NCBI GenBank assembly: GCA_009377435.1
Contig: WHUC01000005.1
Span: 1 to 38,035, forward strand
Source of the DNA: Acidimicrobiia bacterium
GTDB lineage: Bacteria; Actinomycetota; Acidimicrobiia; Spongiisociales; ZC4RG35
DNA: 38,035 bases
Direction of reading: 5' to 3'
Part shown: positions 9,133 to 20,317 of the stretch, piece after piece
Layout: every line of letters starts with the position of its first letter
Position numbering within the stretch: the first letter of the stretch is position 1
Position numbers and translations under genes: made by a program
The notes under the pieces: model-generated
The model's input: only the letters and a program-made list of their open reading frames with translations
Told to the model about the DNA's origin: nothing
Databases searched by the model: none

Positions 9133-9144
9133 TTGGGCCCGCGA

Positions 9145-10227
9145 CTATCGGTCGATGAGGAAGACGCCGGAGCGCATTTTTGGGGTGAAGTAGGTGGATT
9201 TCGGCGGCATGGTCAGACCCCTTCCCACCATTGTCTCCAACGTCTCCCACGACGGGGGATGGGAAGCGATCACGAGGGGGGCCGAGGGTAGAGGGCCGAT
9301 GCCCGGTCGCACTTCGAAATCGGTGATGTCGAGGGCGCCCCGCAGGATCCGATCGTCGACGACCTCGGCGTCGACAACCGACTCTCCCCAACCCGAGATG
9401 GCGTACCAGGCACCTTCCCACCCGAGATGGACCCGTCCCGACGAACCGGGACGTTCCGGGCCATCCAGGGGTTCGACGGTGAATCCGGCGGCGGCGATCC
9501 GTTTCGGCGCGTCGACCACTTCGGCCTGGGAGACACGGTCGAATCCGGTGGCCCCGAGACCGTCGGAGGGAACAAAGGCGCTCACAACGGAGGAAGAGCC
9601 GGCGGCGACGGCTGCGGCGGTCCGGTGATGGCCGTCGATGATTATGCCCGTCTCGACCGGTTCGAGTGCGTCCACCGCCTCATCGGGATCGACCAGCCAA
9701 ACCGTCACCGACGACCCGTCATCGGCCGTCGAATCGAGGAGGGGAGTGAGGCCGACGCTCTCGTCGACCAGGTTTGTGGTAGTAGGTGAGGGAGGATGGG
9801 CCACGGTCACCGGGCTCGAGGCGACCCGCACCGTGTGGAGGAAGGCGGCGAGGTCGTCCACGCGGGCCGGTCGGGTTCTCTCATGACCCGATATCGCCGT
9901 CCCGAACTCGCCGATGGGCACGTCGACGACCACCCCTGTGATCGATACACCGCCCTCGACCACACGGGTCACCGCCGCGAACGGCCCCCCACCGGGCGAT
10001 CGAAACTGGCCACTGCTCCTGAACTCGGCGACCCTCTGGGCGCATCGAACGAGGTCGGTGGCATCGGGCACGCCGAGCGGGAGGGCGCCCAGAAACGAGT
10101 CGGGGTGATCGTCCAGAAAGCGGCGTCTGCCCTCCTCGTCGAGGGCGTCGTACGGGGGGGAGATCACGGCATGGGCCCACTCCGGTGCGACGACGAGTCC
10201 GGAGAGGGGTTCGGTCTTCATCGGCAA
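9145..10227 (-). CDS. DUF1015 family protein
   Basis: VISPPYDALDEEGRRRFLDDHPDSFL near N-terminus; IIDGHHRTAAAVA; C-terminal MPPKSTYFTPKMRSGVFL. Confidence 0.85.
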   Translation of the reverse strand: MPMKTEPLSGLVVAPEWAHAVISPPYDALDEEGRRRFLDDHPDSFLGALPLGVPDATDLVRCAQRVAEFRSSGQFRSPGGGPFAAVTRVVEGGVSITGVVVDVPIGEFGTAISGHERTRPARVDDLAAFLHTVRVASSPVTVAHPPSPTTTNLVDESVGLTPLLDSTADDGSSVTVWLVDPDEAVDALEPVETGIIIDGHHRTAAAVAAGSSSVVSAFVPSDGLGATGFDRVSQAEVVDAPKRIAAAGFTVEPLDGPERPGSSGRVHLGWEGAWYAISGWGESVVDAEVVDDRILRGALDITDFEVRPGIGPLPSAPLVIASHPPSWETLETMVGRGLTMPPKSTYFTPKMRSGVFLIDR

Positions 10228-10271
10228 TAGGTTATTGGGTTCTGCGGGGTGGGGGTTAGTACGATGTCACC

Positions 10272-10574
10272 ATGCCGGTTTCCCCCCACCAACACGTCAA
10301 CGGCGCGGTTGGCGAAGGTTCAGGTCGAGGCGGTGCGTTCTTCGGTTCGCTGGCTTCCGGTGCTCTCCTTGGCTGGCTGCTCGACTTGTGGCTCGGGACC
10401 GCTCCCTGGCTGGTGATCATGGGGATCGTTCTCGGTGCCTACTCGGGTTTCCATCTCGCCTGGTCGACGCTAAACGCCTCGGAGCCCACCGTGTCCAGCC
10501 TCATCTGGTGGTCGGGATCGGCGACGATCGGGGCATCTGAAGAGGATGACGTTCCGGAGTCCGCAGATGGCTGA
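10272..10574 (+). CDS. AtpZ/AtpI-like small membrane protein of the ATP synthase operon
   Basis: Two hydrophobic segments (GAFFGSLASGALLGWLLDLWLGTAPWLVIMGIVLGAYSGFHLAW), located directly upstream of atpI/atpB. Confidence 0.7.
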   Translation: MPVSPHQHVNGAVGEGSGRGGAFFGSLASGALLGWLLDLWLGTAPWLVIMGIVLGAYSGFHLAWSTLNASEPTVSSLIWWSGSATIGASEEDDVPESADG

Positions 10575-11010
10575 CGCCGCCGGCGGTCACACCCGGGCGA
10601 CGACCCCCACCCCGGGACCGTTACGGCCCATTGAGTTCGAACTGGCGCAGGGGGCGGTGAAACGGGGCGTCGTGGTCATCCCGGTCCTCGTGGCGCTGTT
10701 CTGGATTTTCCGGGGGACCGCAGGCGCGGTCGGAGCAGCCATCGGGGGGGCGATCGTGGTCGGGAACTTCCTCCTCGCGGGGTGGATCATGTCCGTTTCG
10801 GCGCGGATGAGCCTTGGTGTTTACCATGCTGCCGCACTTCTAGGTTTCGTGCTTCGTGTTGGCCTGATCATGTTGACTTTCGTTGTGATGACACGCATGT
10901 TCGAGCTCGACCGGATCGCTTTGGGAGTCTCCGCGGTCGTCGCCTATTTGACCCTGCTGGCCCTCGAAGCTGCAAGTGCAGCAAGAGGACGAGAAAGGAA
11001 GATGGATTGA
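10567..11010 (+). CDS. atpI: ATP synthase subunit I-like protein (AtpI family)
   Basis: Four hydrophobic segments, position directly upstream of atpB, overlap with the preceding ORF. Confidence 0.65.
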   Translation: MADAAGGHTRATTPTPGPLRPIEFELAQGAVKRGVVVIPVLVALFWIFRGTAGAVGAAIGGAIVVGNFLLAGWIMSVSARMSLGVYHAAALLGFVLRVGLIMLTFVVMTRMFELDRIALGVSAVVAYLTLLALEAASAARGRERKMD

Positions 11011-11843
11011 GCAAGCTGATCGCCCTCGCTGCATCGAACCCGACGGTGCTGGCTGCCGAAGAGTGCGACCTCACCCAACCCGTCTGCGCACCGGAGAACG
11101 TCGCCGACCTTTTCCTTCTTCCCAGTATCTTCGGCTCGGTCAACCGGACCATCATCCTGATGTTTGTCGCCACCCTCATCGTGGTGGGCTTGCTCTACTT
11201 CGCATTCCGGAATCCCAAACTCCTCCCCACCAAATTCCAGTCTGCTGTCGAGGCGATCGTCTCGTTCGTCCGTGATGACATCGCCATCGGGGTCCTCGGG
11301 GCCGACGGGCTCAAGTTCTTCCCCTACCTCCTCTCGATATTCCTCTTCATCCTCGTCGGGAACCTGTTCGAGGTGACACCCCTGGTCAACTTCCCGATCA
11401 CCTCACGCATGGCGATACCGGCCTTCCTGGCCCTGGTCACCTATGTCCTCTTCGTCGGCGTCGGGCTCCAGCGCAACGGGATCAAGTACCTGACCGGGGT
11501 CATCTGGCCATCCTCGGTGCCGATCGCCCTACGGCCCCTCGTCGGGGTCATCGAATTCATCTCGGTGTTCCTCATCCGCCCCTTCTCGCTGGCAGTCCGG
11601 TTGTTTGCCAACCTGGTGGCCGGTCACGTCATGCTCACCCTCCTGCTCGTCACCGGCGTGACCTTCATCGGAGCCGCCGCGGGTGGTGAGGTCACCATTC
11701 TCAAGGGGGCGGCCGGTGTCGGCTGGTTCGTCTTCGGTCTGGTCATTTTCATCTTCGAAATCGTCGTATCCGCCCTCCAGGCCTACATCTTCACCCTCTT
11801 GTCCGCGGTCTACATCGAGACATCGATACACGCCGAACACTGA
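11007..11843 (+). CDS. atpB: F0F1 ATP synthase subunit a; likely TTG start at 11007
   Basis: ISVFLIRPFSLAVRLFANLVAGHVMLTLLL; ALQAYIFTLLSAVYIETSIHAEH. Confidence 0.95.
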   Translation: MSKLIALAASNPTVLAAEECDLTQPVCAPENVADLFLLPSIFGSVNRTIILMFVATLIVVGLLYFAFRNPKLLPTKFQSAVEAIVSFVRDDIAIGVLGADGLKFFPYLLSIFLFILVGNLFEVTPLVNFPITSRMAIPAFLALVTYVLFVGVGLQRNGIKYLTGVIWPSSVPIALRPLVGVIEFISVFLIRPFSLAVRLFANLVAGHVMLTLLLVTGVTFIGAAAGGEVTILKGAAGVGWFVFGLVIFIFEIVVSALQAYIFTLLSAVYIETSIHAEH

Positions 11844-11876
11844 CGAGTCGCGCACTCACCAAGAACTCCTACATAG

Positions 11877-12164
<288 letters not shown>

Positions 12165-12168
12165 TCCG

Positions 12169-12714
12169 ATGCAGACACTTGCCGTAAGTCTTGCCGCCGA
12201 GGCGGAGGAAGGCGGTGGTGGGCTCGACCTCCTCCTGCCGCCTCTCCCGGAGCTGATCGCCGGGATCATCGCCTTCGGCATCGTTTTCCTGGTGGTGTGG
12301 CGTTTCGCCGGCCCGGCCTTTAACAAGATGCTCGAGGATCGTCAGGCCGCCATCGGCGGGAAGCTGGAGGAGGCCGAGAATCTCAAGGCCGAGGCCGAGC
12401 AGATCCGTGCCGACTACCAGGCCGATCTCAAGGAATCCCGCACCCGGGCGACCGAGATCGTCGAGGAGGCCCGCCATGACGCCGAGACGGTGAGGGCGGA
12501 CATCCTCGCCAAGGCGGAGACGGAAGCCAACGAGATTCGTGCCCGGGCCCGCGAGGAGGCCGAGACGGAGAAGACCCGCGCCCTGGCCGAGGCCCGTCGT
12601 GACGTCGCCAATCTCTCCATCGACCTCGCCGAGAAGGTGGTGGGGGAGAGTCTCGACCGTGAGACCCAGATGGGTCTGGTCAACCGCTATCTGTCCGATC
12701 TGGAGTCCATGTGA
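12169..12714 (+). CDS. atpF: F0F1 ATP synthase subunit b; start likely ATG 12169
   Basis: N-terminal TM LIAGIIAFGIVFLVVWRFAGPAFNKMLEDRQAAI then long charged coiled coil. Confidence 0.93.
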   Translation: MQTLAVSLAAEAEEGGGGLDLLLPPLPELIAGIIAFGIVFLVVWRFAGPAFNKMLEDRQAAIGGKLEEAENLKAEAEQIRADYQADLKESRTRATEIVEEARHDAETVRADILAKAETEANEIRARAREEAETEKTRALAEARRDVANLSIDLAEKVVGESLDRETQMGLVNRYLSDLESM

Positions 12715-13238
12715 GTTCGATCGCCGGCTACGCAGCGGGAATTCTCGAGATCGCCCGGGCCGAGGACGCCACGAGCCGGGTCGAGTCGGAGTTCTTCGCC
12801 GTTGGCCAGGCGATCGAAGGTGCCGGTGAGCTCCGCAAGACCCTCTCCGACCCCACCATCCCCACCGACCAGAAGCTGGCTGTCCTGAACGATCTCTTCT
12901 CGGGTCACACCTCCGAGCTCACGGCTTCGCTGGTGCGCCTTGTGGTGGATCGCGGCGTCGGTGGATCCATACCCGACATCGCCCGGAGTCTCGCCGAACA
13001 GGGAGCGGCGTCGCGCAACAAGGCGCTCGCCGAGATCCGCTCTGCCATCCCCCTCGACGACGCCACCGTGCAGCGGCTCACCGAACAGCTCAGCCGTGTC
13101 ACCGGAACGACACTCGAGGTGAGGACGATCGTCGATCCCGACATCCTCGGAGGGATCGTCGCCCGGGTCGGTGACACCGTCATCGACGGCTCGGTCCTCC
13201 GACGTCTCACCACGCTCCGCCAAACCCTTCAGACCTAA
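12711..13238 (+). CDS. atpH: F0F1 ATP synthase subunit delta
   Basis: SIAGYAAGILEIARAED; C-terminal IVDPDILGGIVARVGDTVIDGSVLRRLTTLRQTL. Confidence 0.93.
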   Translation: MSSIAGYAAGILEIARAEDATSRVESEFFAVGQAIEGAGELRKTLSDPTIPTDQKLAVLNDLFSGHTSELTASLVRLVVDRGVGGSIPDIARSLAEQGAASRNKALAEIRSAIPLDDATVQRLTEQLSRVTGTTLEVRTIVDPDILGGIVARVGDTVIDGSVLRRLTTLRQTLQT

Positions 13239-13259
13239 GCCAGCCTCCTAGGAGTTGCT

Positions 13260-14795
13260 TTGACCATCACCGCCGATCAGATAACGGAATCCCTCCGCAA
13301 GCACCTTTCCGAGTTCAAACCGGAGCTCGATAAGGAGACCGTCGGGCATGTCACCTCCATCGCCGATGGCGTTGCCACCGTCGAGGGGCTCCCCAATGTC
13401 ATGGCCGCCGAGCTCGTCGAGTTTCCCGGCGGGCTGAGGGGTGTGACCCTCAACCTCAACGAGAACGACCTCGGTGTGGTCCTCATGGGGGAGGCCTCCC
13501 ATGTCCAGGAGGGCGACCCCGTCAAGCAGACGGGAACCCTCTTGTCGGTGCCGGTCGGCGATGGCCTGCTCGGGAGGGTGGTCGATACCCTGGGCAACCC
13601 CATCGACGGCAAGGGACCCATCGAGTCGACCGAACGGCGTCTCCTCGAGACCCAGGCACCCTCTGTAGTCGACCGCCAACCCGTCAACGAGCCCCTCCAG
13701 ACCGGTATCAAGGCGATCGACTCCATGACCGCCATCGGTCGGGGGCAGCGTCAGCTCATCATCGGCGACCGTCAGACCGGGAAGACGGCCCTACTCGTCG
13801 ACACCATCATCAACCAGCGTCGCAACTGGGGCACCGACGAGGCGGTGAAGTGCGTCTACGTCGCCATCGGCCAGAAGGCGTCCACGGTCGCCGAGGTGGC
13901 CGCCTCCCTCGAGGAGCACGGCGCCCTCGACTACACGGTGATCGTCAACGCCTCGGCGTCGGTGTCGCCCGCCCTCCAGATGTACGCCCCCTACGCCGGG
14001 TCGGCCATGGGCCAGCACTGGATGTACCAGGGGCAGCACGCCCTCGTGGTGTTCGACGATCTGTCCAAACAGGCCATCGCCTACCGTGAGATCTCGCTGC
14101 TGCTGCGGCGTCCCCCCGGACGCGAGGCCTATCCCGGCGACGTCTTCTATCTGCACTCCCGTCTGCTCGAGCGTTGCGCCAAGATGAATGACGAGTTGGG
14201 CGCCGGTTCACTCACCGGTCTGCCCGTGATCGAGACCAAGGCCAATGACATCTCGGCGTTCATCCCCACCAACGTGATCTCGATCACCGACGGCCAGGTG
14301 TTCCTGGAGACCGATCTCTTCTATCAGGGGGTCCGTCCCGCCGTCAACGCCGGAACCTCGGTGTCGAGGGTGGGCTCCGCCGCCCAGATCAAGGCGATGT
14401 CCAAGGTTGGTGGTCCCCTCCGACTCAACCTCGCCCAGTACCGCGACCTCGCCGCATTCGCCGAGTTCGGCTCCGAATTGGACGCCGCCTCGGCAGCCCA
14501 GTTGGAACGGGGCAAGCGTGTGGTCGAGGTGCTGAAACAGCCCCAGTTCACCCCGATGTCCGTCGAGGACCAGGTGATGATCCTCTATGCGGTCACCGAG
14601 GGATTCACCGACGATATCCCCGTCGAGGACATGCGGCGTTTCGAGACGGGGCTCCTCGAGTACCTCGAGAGCCACCGGGGCGGCGTCAGCGAGCACATCC
14701 GCACCGAGGGGACGCTTCCCGACGCCGAGACCTTCGCCGAGGCGATAAACGCCTTCAAGGAGACCTTTGAACGGTCGGAGCAGGCAGGGGAGTGA
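13260..14795 (+). CDS. atpA: F0F1 ATP synthase subunit alpha; TTG start
   Basis: [84 protein letters not shown]. Confidence 0.98.
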   Translation: MTITADQITESLRKHLSEFKPELDKETVGHVTSIADGVATVEGLPNVMAAELVEFPGGLRGVTLNLNENDLGVVLMGEASHVQEGDPVKQTGTLLSVPVGDGLLGRVVDTLGNPIDGKGPIESTERRLLETQAPSVVDRQPVNEPLQTGIKAIDSMTAIGRGQRQLIIGDRQTGKTALLVDTIINQRRNWGTDEAVKCVYVAIGQKASTVAEVAASLEEHGALDYTVIVNASASVSPALQMYAPYAGSAMGQHWMYQGQHALVVFDDLSKQAIAYREISLLLRRPPGREAYPGDVFYLHSRLLERCAKMNDELGAGSLTGLPVIETKANDISAFIPTNVISITDGQVFLETDLFYQGVRPAVNAGTSVSRVGSAAQIKAMSKVGGPLRLNLAQYRDLAAFAEFGSELDAASAAQLERGKRVVEVLKQPQFTPMSVEDQVMILYAVTEGFTDDIPVEDMRRFETGLLEYLESHRGGVSEHIRTEGTLPDAETFAEAINAFKETFERSEQAGE

Positions 14796-14798
14796 CAC

Positions 14799-15680
14799 AT
14801 GGCAAGCGCTGAGCTCCGTGACACCAGACGACGGATTTCCTCCGTCGAGGCGATCAAGAAGATCACCCGCGCCATGGAGTTGATCGCGGCCTCACGCATC
14901 CCCAAGGCCCAGGGCCGGGTCAAAGCCTCCAAGCCCTACTCGGCTAAGCTCATCGACGTCATCGAGAATGTCGGTGGGGCCGCCGGGGGGAGCGACCACA
15001 TGCTCCTGGAACGTCGCGACGTGTCCCGGGCGGGGATCCTGGTGGTGTCGGCAGACCGTGGTCTGGCCGGCGCCTACGCCTCGAACATCATCCGTCTTGC
15101 GGAGCGAAGGATCGGTGAGCTCCACCGTCAGGGCGTCGACTCCGATCTGTTCGTGGTGGGCAAGAAGGCCCAGATCTATTTTCGTTACCGGGGATATCGA
15201 ATCCGTCGTGCCTTTCTCGCTGTCACCGACACACCCGGCTATGGCGATGCCGTCGCCATAGCCAACAGCCTCTTTGAGGCGTGGGCGTCGGAGAACATCC
15301 ACTCCGTCGAGGGCTTCTACACCCGGTTCCAGTCGGCGCTTACCCAGATTCCCACCCGGTACGACCTTCTTCCCATTGTGCCCCCCGAGGGCGATGCCAC
15401 CGCCCCGACGACCAACTACGAGTACGAACCGTCGGCGGGCGAGATCCTCGATCGTCTCCTTCCCCGATATGTCGAGGCCACCATCTACAGCATGCTGCTC
15501 GAGGCCTCGGCCTCGGAGCACGCGGCTCGACGCCGCGCCATGAAGGCGGCGACCGACAACGCCGAGGAACTGGTCAAGAATCTTTCCGTTCAGGCCAACC
15601 GCGCCCGCCAGGCCGAGATCACCACGGCCATCACCGAGATCGTCGGTGGGGCCGAGGCGCTGGCCGAGTCGTACCGATGA
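14799..15680 (+). CDS. atpG: F0F1 ATP synthase subunit gamma
   Basis: DTRRRISSVEAIKKITRAMELIAASRIPKAQ; C-terminal ATDNAEELVKNLSVQANRARQAEITTAITEIVGGAEAL. Confidence 0.97.
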   Translation: MASAELRDTRRRISSVEAIKKITRAMELIAASRIPKAQGRVKASKPYSAKLIDVIENVGGAAGGSDHMLLERRDVSRAGILVVSADRGLAGAYASNIIRLAERRIGELHRQGVDSDLFVVGKKAQIYFRYRGYRIRRAFLAVTDTPGYGDAVAIANSLFEAWASENIHSVEGFYTRFQSALTQIPTRYDLLPIVPPEGDATAPTTNYEYEPSAGEILDRLLPRYVEATIYSMLLEASASEHAARRRAMKAATDNAEELVKNLSVQANRARQAEITTAITEIVGGAEALAESYR

Positions 15681-17144
<1,464 letters not shown>

Positions 17145-17178
17145 TCCCGTTGCGTCTTGACCGTCGGGCTGAACGCTG

Positions 17179-17526
17179 ATGGCGACGCCGTTTAGGGTCG
17201 ATGTCGTGTCGCCGGATGCCACTGTGTGGAGTGGTGATGCCACGATGGTCGTTGCCAACACCCCCGAGGGCCAGCTGGGAATCATGGCCCATCACGAGCC
17301 CCTGATGGCGACGTTGCGCACCGGCGCGGTCGTGGTGAAGGGCGCCGACGGGCGTACCGCGGTTATCGGTGTTCACGGTGGATTCCTCCAGGTGATCGAC
17401 AACCGGGTGACCCTCTTGACCGATCGCGCCGAGATCTCCCAGTCCGATGACCGCTCGACGGCGGCAAGACTCGCCGAGTCGCTCGCGGCGGACGAGGAAG
17501 CCGAGGAGGCGTCGCCGGATCAGTAG
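17179..17526 (+). CDS. atpC: F0F1 ATP synthase subunit epsilon (short, 115 aa)
   Basis: FRVDVVSPDATVWSGDATMVVANTPEGQLGIMAHHEPLMATLRTGAV; end of atp operon. Confidence 0.93.
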   Translation: MATPFRVDVVSPDATVWSGDATMVVANTPEGQLGIMAHHEPLMATLRTGAVVVKGADGRTAVIGVHGGFLQVIDNRVTLLTDRAEISQSDDRSTAARLAESLAADEEAEEASPDQ

Positions 17527-17536
17527 GCCGATCGTC

Positions 17537-17555
17537 ATGGGCCAATCGACCCATA
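17537..17555. repeat. Copy 1 of a 19-bp near-palindromic element ATGGGCCRATCGACCCATA
   Basis: ATGGGCCAATCGACCCATA; matches 17691-17709 with one difference. Confidence 0.65.
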
Positions 17556-17616
17556 TACTCGAGGGCGGAAACGGGGTACATTTACCGCAGGGTCAGACGG
17601 TGGAGTGAAAATCAGA

Positions 17617-17643
17617 ATGGGGCGCCCCTCGCGGGCGCCCCAT
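17617..17643 (+). terminator. Strong hairpin downstream of atpC (11-bp perfect stem, 5-nt loop)
   Basis: ATGGGGCGCCC-CTCGC-GGGCGCCCCAT; no clear poly-T tail. Confidence 0.75.
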
Positions 17644-17689
17644 CACTGTGTGGTTCGGCATCTTGTGGTTACATGTTATCCGACGTCGA

Positions 17690-17709
17690 TATGGGCCGAT
17701 CGACCCATA
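17690..17709. repeat. Copy 2 of the near-palindromic element
   Basis: TATGGGCCGATCGACCCATA; reverse complement is TATGGGTCGATCGGCCCATA. Confidence 0.65.
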
Positions 17710-17970
17710 GACGCCATACCCGGTGGGCGATATGGTCACCGCATAAAGCCGTTGGCGAGCCTCGAGAGCGTGGCGAACCGCATTCCTGGGGCGTCAGCGG
17801 TCGTAAGACTCCGGAGTGTGAGGGGCGGTGCCCGAAACCGTGCCTTGACCCCGGGCGAACCAACATTCCTTCCCCCAATTGCATGTTGGTCAGTCGACGG
17901 CTGGCAGTAATCCCTTCCAAGCCACCGTCGCCCGCCCCTCACCTCCAGAGAACCCGCCTCACCCCTCTGA

Positions 17971-18408
17971 TCAACCTTGGTCTGGTGTCGCGAAGTTCTC
18001 GACCGCCCCGGGGAAGCCGGACCATATCGCCGCCGATATCACCGGGAATGCCACCGAGGACAGGACCCCGACCGGCGACACCACCATCTTGACCGTGAGG
18101 AACGTGTCCATACCTGTCTCCTCGAGTGTTATTTCGACCGTACCCCGGATCTCCGAACTCTCGATCTCGTTGGTCATCCGGTGCGGAGGCTCCGATCCGG
18201 TGATCACGGCCGTTCCCCGGTAGGCCCGGCCGGCCAGGTCGGTGGAGAATTTGAACCCGAGGAGGGATCCATCGGGCGCCGACTCCGGATCGGTCACCGT
18301 GTCGACGCCGGGAATCGCCTCCCAACTCGTCGGATGCTGGAGGCGATCCCACACCTCCTCGGAGGGGGAGGGGATCATGACCGAGTGGGTGTAGGTCTGG
18401 CTGGGCAT
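17971..18408 (-). CDS. SRPBCC/START-like (CoxG-type polyketide cyclase/dehydrase fold) protein
   Basis: SVMIPSPSEEVWDRLQHPTSWEAIPGVDTVT; GFKFSTDLAGRAYRGTAVITGSEPPHRMTNEIESSEIRGTVEITLEE. Confidence 0.65.
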   Translation of the reverse strand: MPSQTYTHSVMIPSPSEEVWDRLQHPTSWEAIPGVDTVTDPESAPDGSLLGFKFSTDLAGRAYRGTAVITGSEPPHRMTNEIESSEIRGTVEITLEETGMDTFLTVKMVVSPVGVLSSVAFPVISAAIWSGFPGAVENFATPDQG

Positions 18409-18528
18409 CCCAAGACTGTAAACACAGCCGAATCGGAGCGGCCCGGTGTGACCCGGGGGCGACAGTGCGATGAACCGTCCCCCCACGGCGTTGTCGGGTG
18501 TTTCTGCGATGCCGGTATCGTCTGTTCG

Positions 18529-19386
18529 ATGCCAGGTCTACTCACCTTCCACGCCCATCCCGACGACGAGGTCATCTCCACGGGGGGTGTTCTCGCCACC
18601 TATGCCGAGGCCGGTGAACACGTCGTCGTCGTCACCGCCACCGACGGCGCCGAGGGCGAGATTCACAACTACGACGACCCCGACGCCATCCGGCCCCGAC
18701 TCGCCGAGGTGCGCGCCGAGGAGGTGAGGGCGTCCATGGAGATCCTCGGCGGGGTCCATCAAGAATTCCTCGGATACCGGGACTCGGGGATGATGGGTGA
18801 GGACTCCAACCTCCATCCCAACAGCTTCTGGCAGGCCGATTTCGATGACGCCGTGGGCAGGTTGATCCACCGGATCCGGATCCACACCCCCGAGGTCATG
18901 GTCATCTACGACCCCTTCGGGGGCTACGGACATCCCGACCACATCAACGTCCATCGGGTGGGGTTGGCGGCGTGGTACGCCTCCACCGATCTCGCCAGCT
19001 ATCCCCTCTCCGATAGCGAGGCGCCGTGGCAGCCGAAGAAGCTGTACTGGACGGCGTGGCCGCGCAGTCGGGTACGGGCCTTCGCCCAGATCAGACACGA
19101 CCGCGGCGACATCAGCAGTGAGGAGTACGAGCGGATGCAGTCGGCCGGCGTCCCCGATGAACAAATCACCTGCTTCATGGATGTAGCCCCCATGGTCGAT
19201 CGCAAGATCGCCGCCCTCAGGGCGCACCGGAGCCAGATTCCCGAGGATTGGTTCATGCTCACCGTCCCCGACGACTATCGCGAGTCGGTCGTGGGACGGG
19301 AGGGTTTCGTCAGGGTGTTCTCCCTCGTCGATGCTTCCACAACCGAAGACGACCTCTTCTTCGGGCTGCGGGAGCCCGCCCAATAG
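18529..19386 (+). CDS. PIG-L/LmbE family deacetylase, related to mycothiol enzymes Mca/MshB
   Basis: MPGLLTFHAHPDDEVISTGGVLATYAEAGEHVVVVTATDGAEGEIHN; GGYGHPDHINVHRVG. Confidence 0.85.
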   Translation: MPGLLTFHAHPDDEVISTGGVLATYAEAGEHVVVVTATDGAEGEIHNYDDPDAIRPRLAEVRAEEVRASMEILGGVHQEFLGYRDSGMMGEDSNLHPNSFWQADFDDAVGRLIHRIRIHTPEVMVIYDPFGGYGHPDHINVHRVGLAAWYASTDLASYPLSDSEAPWQPKKLYWTAWPRSRVRAFAQIRHDRGDISSEEYERMQSAGVPDEQITCFMDVAPMVDRKIAALRAHRSQIPEDWFMLTVPDDYRESVVGREGFVRVFSLVDASTTEDDLFFGLREPAQ

Positions 19387-19449
19387 GAAGCGGGTCCCTC
19401 TTGCCACTACCTCGATCGGTGTATCGGATCCCGTGAACGGAGATGGGCG

Positions 19450-20205
19450 ATGACGCTTGGTCGGCTCATTGCAGGGCTCATCGCGGTCCTGCTCGTCGGT
19501 GGTTGTGTCTCCCAGCCCCCCGTGATCACATCGGCGGGAACCCTCCGGGTCGAGATCGACCCCAACGCCCCCTCCACGACAACCATCCCGCCGACCCCGG
19601 TGAGCCCGACGTCGGTTACCCGTCCCCCTGCCGCCGACCCGGTACCCACCACGACCGTCGTGCCACCGACAACGGCCCCGCCCACAACTCCACAGGAGCG
19701 GATCCAACTCCTGTGCGACGCCTTCCTCCTCTCTCAGGGCAACGTCTTCGAATCGGTGTACCACCAGGCCATGTCGGATGTCCGTAGCGCCCTCCGGCCG
19801 GGGGCCACCAATGAGGTGCGACGTGCCCTCGACACCCTCATCGCCGAGGATCGGCTCCCCACCGATCGGAGGAACAATCTGACCGGGATACTCCAGGAGG
19901 AGGTGGTCGGTCAATGTCGGTCCCGGTATTACCGGGGAGTCGAGCCTTTCGACGGTGACGTCGTGGCGCGGTTCTTCAACATGGTCGTCGCCGGAAGACG
20001 CGCCCCGGCCACGGAGATCGCACCCGCCCACGTCATCGCCCGGTTCGAGCCCTGGGAGCCGTGGCCGTCCACCGAGCTGATATCACCCGGGATCCGCATC
20101 AGGGAAGACGCCTCGTTCATCATGGCCCTGTCGGAGACGGTGGAGGCCCACTGCACCTTCCTCGACGGAACGATACGTTCCTGCTTCCTGAGCCGGTCGG
20201 ATTGA
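19450..20205 (+). CDS. Putative secreted lipoprotein with Thr/Pro linker and C-terminal domain of unknown function
   Basis: LIAGLIAVLLVGGCVSQPP lipobox; linker TTTIPPTPVSPTSVTRPPAADPVPTTTVVPPTTAPPTTP. Confidence 0.7.
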   Translation: MTLGRLIAGLIAVLLVGGCVSQPPVITSAGTLRVEIDPNAPSTTTIPPTPVSPTSVTRPPAADPVPTTTVVPPTTAPPTTPQERIQLLCDAFLLSQGNVFESVYHQAMSDVRSALRPGATNEVRRALDTLIAEDRLPTDRRNNLTGILQEEVVGQCRSRYYRGVEPFDGDVVARFFNMVVAGRRAPATEIAPAHVIARFEPWEPWPSTELISPGIRIREDASFIMALSETVEAHCTFLDGTIRSCFLSRSD

Positions 20206-20317
20206 CGGGTGCGCCCGGTCTATCCTGCTATGTCCTCCCGGTATCCTGGTTTCCCCGAATGATGACCACCACGTTGATCCCATGCGTCCAGATTGGGGAC
20301 GCCCCAGCGGTGCGCCC

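Noticed and set aside
7211-9421. 736-aa minus-strand ORF
   Set aside because: Antisense to the PrmC-Sua5 and lipoprotein genes; low-complexity Gly/Arg-rich translation typical of the complementary frame of high-GC coding DNA
17605-17910. 101-aa ORF after atpC
   Set aside because: Spans the terminator hairpin and repeat copy 2, with no recognisable family; treated as non-coding
18538-20031. 497-aa minus-strand ORF
   Set aside because: Antisense to the PIG-L and lipoprotein genes, no family motifs, Gly/Asp/Arg-biased
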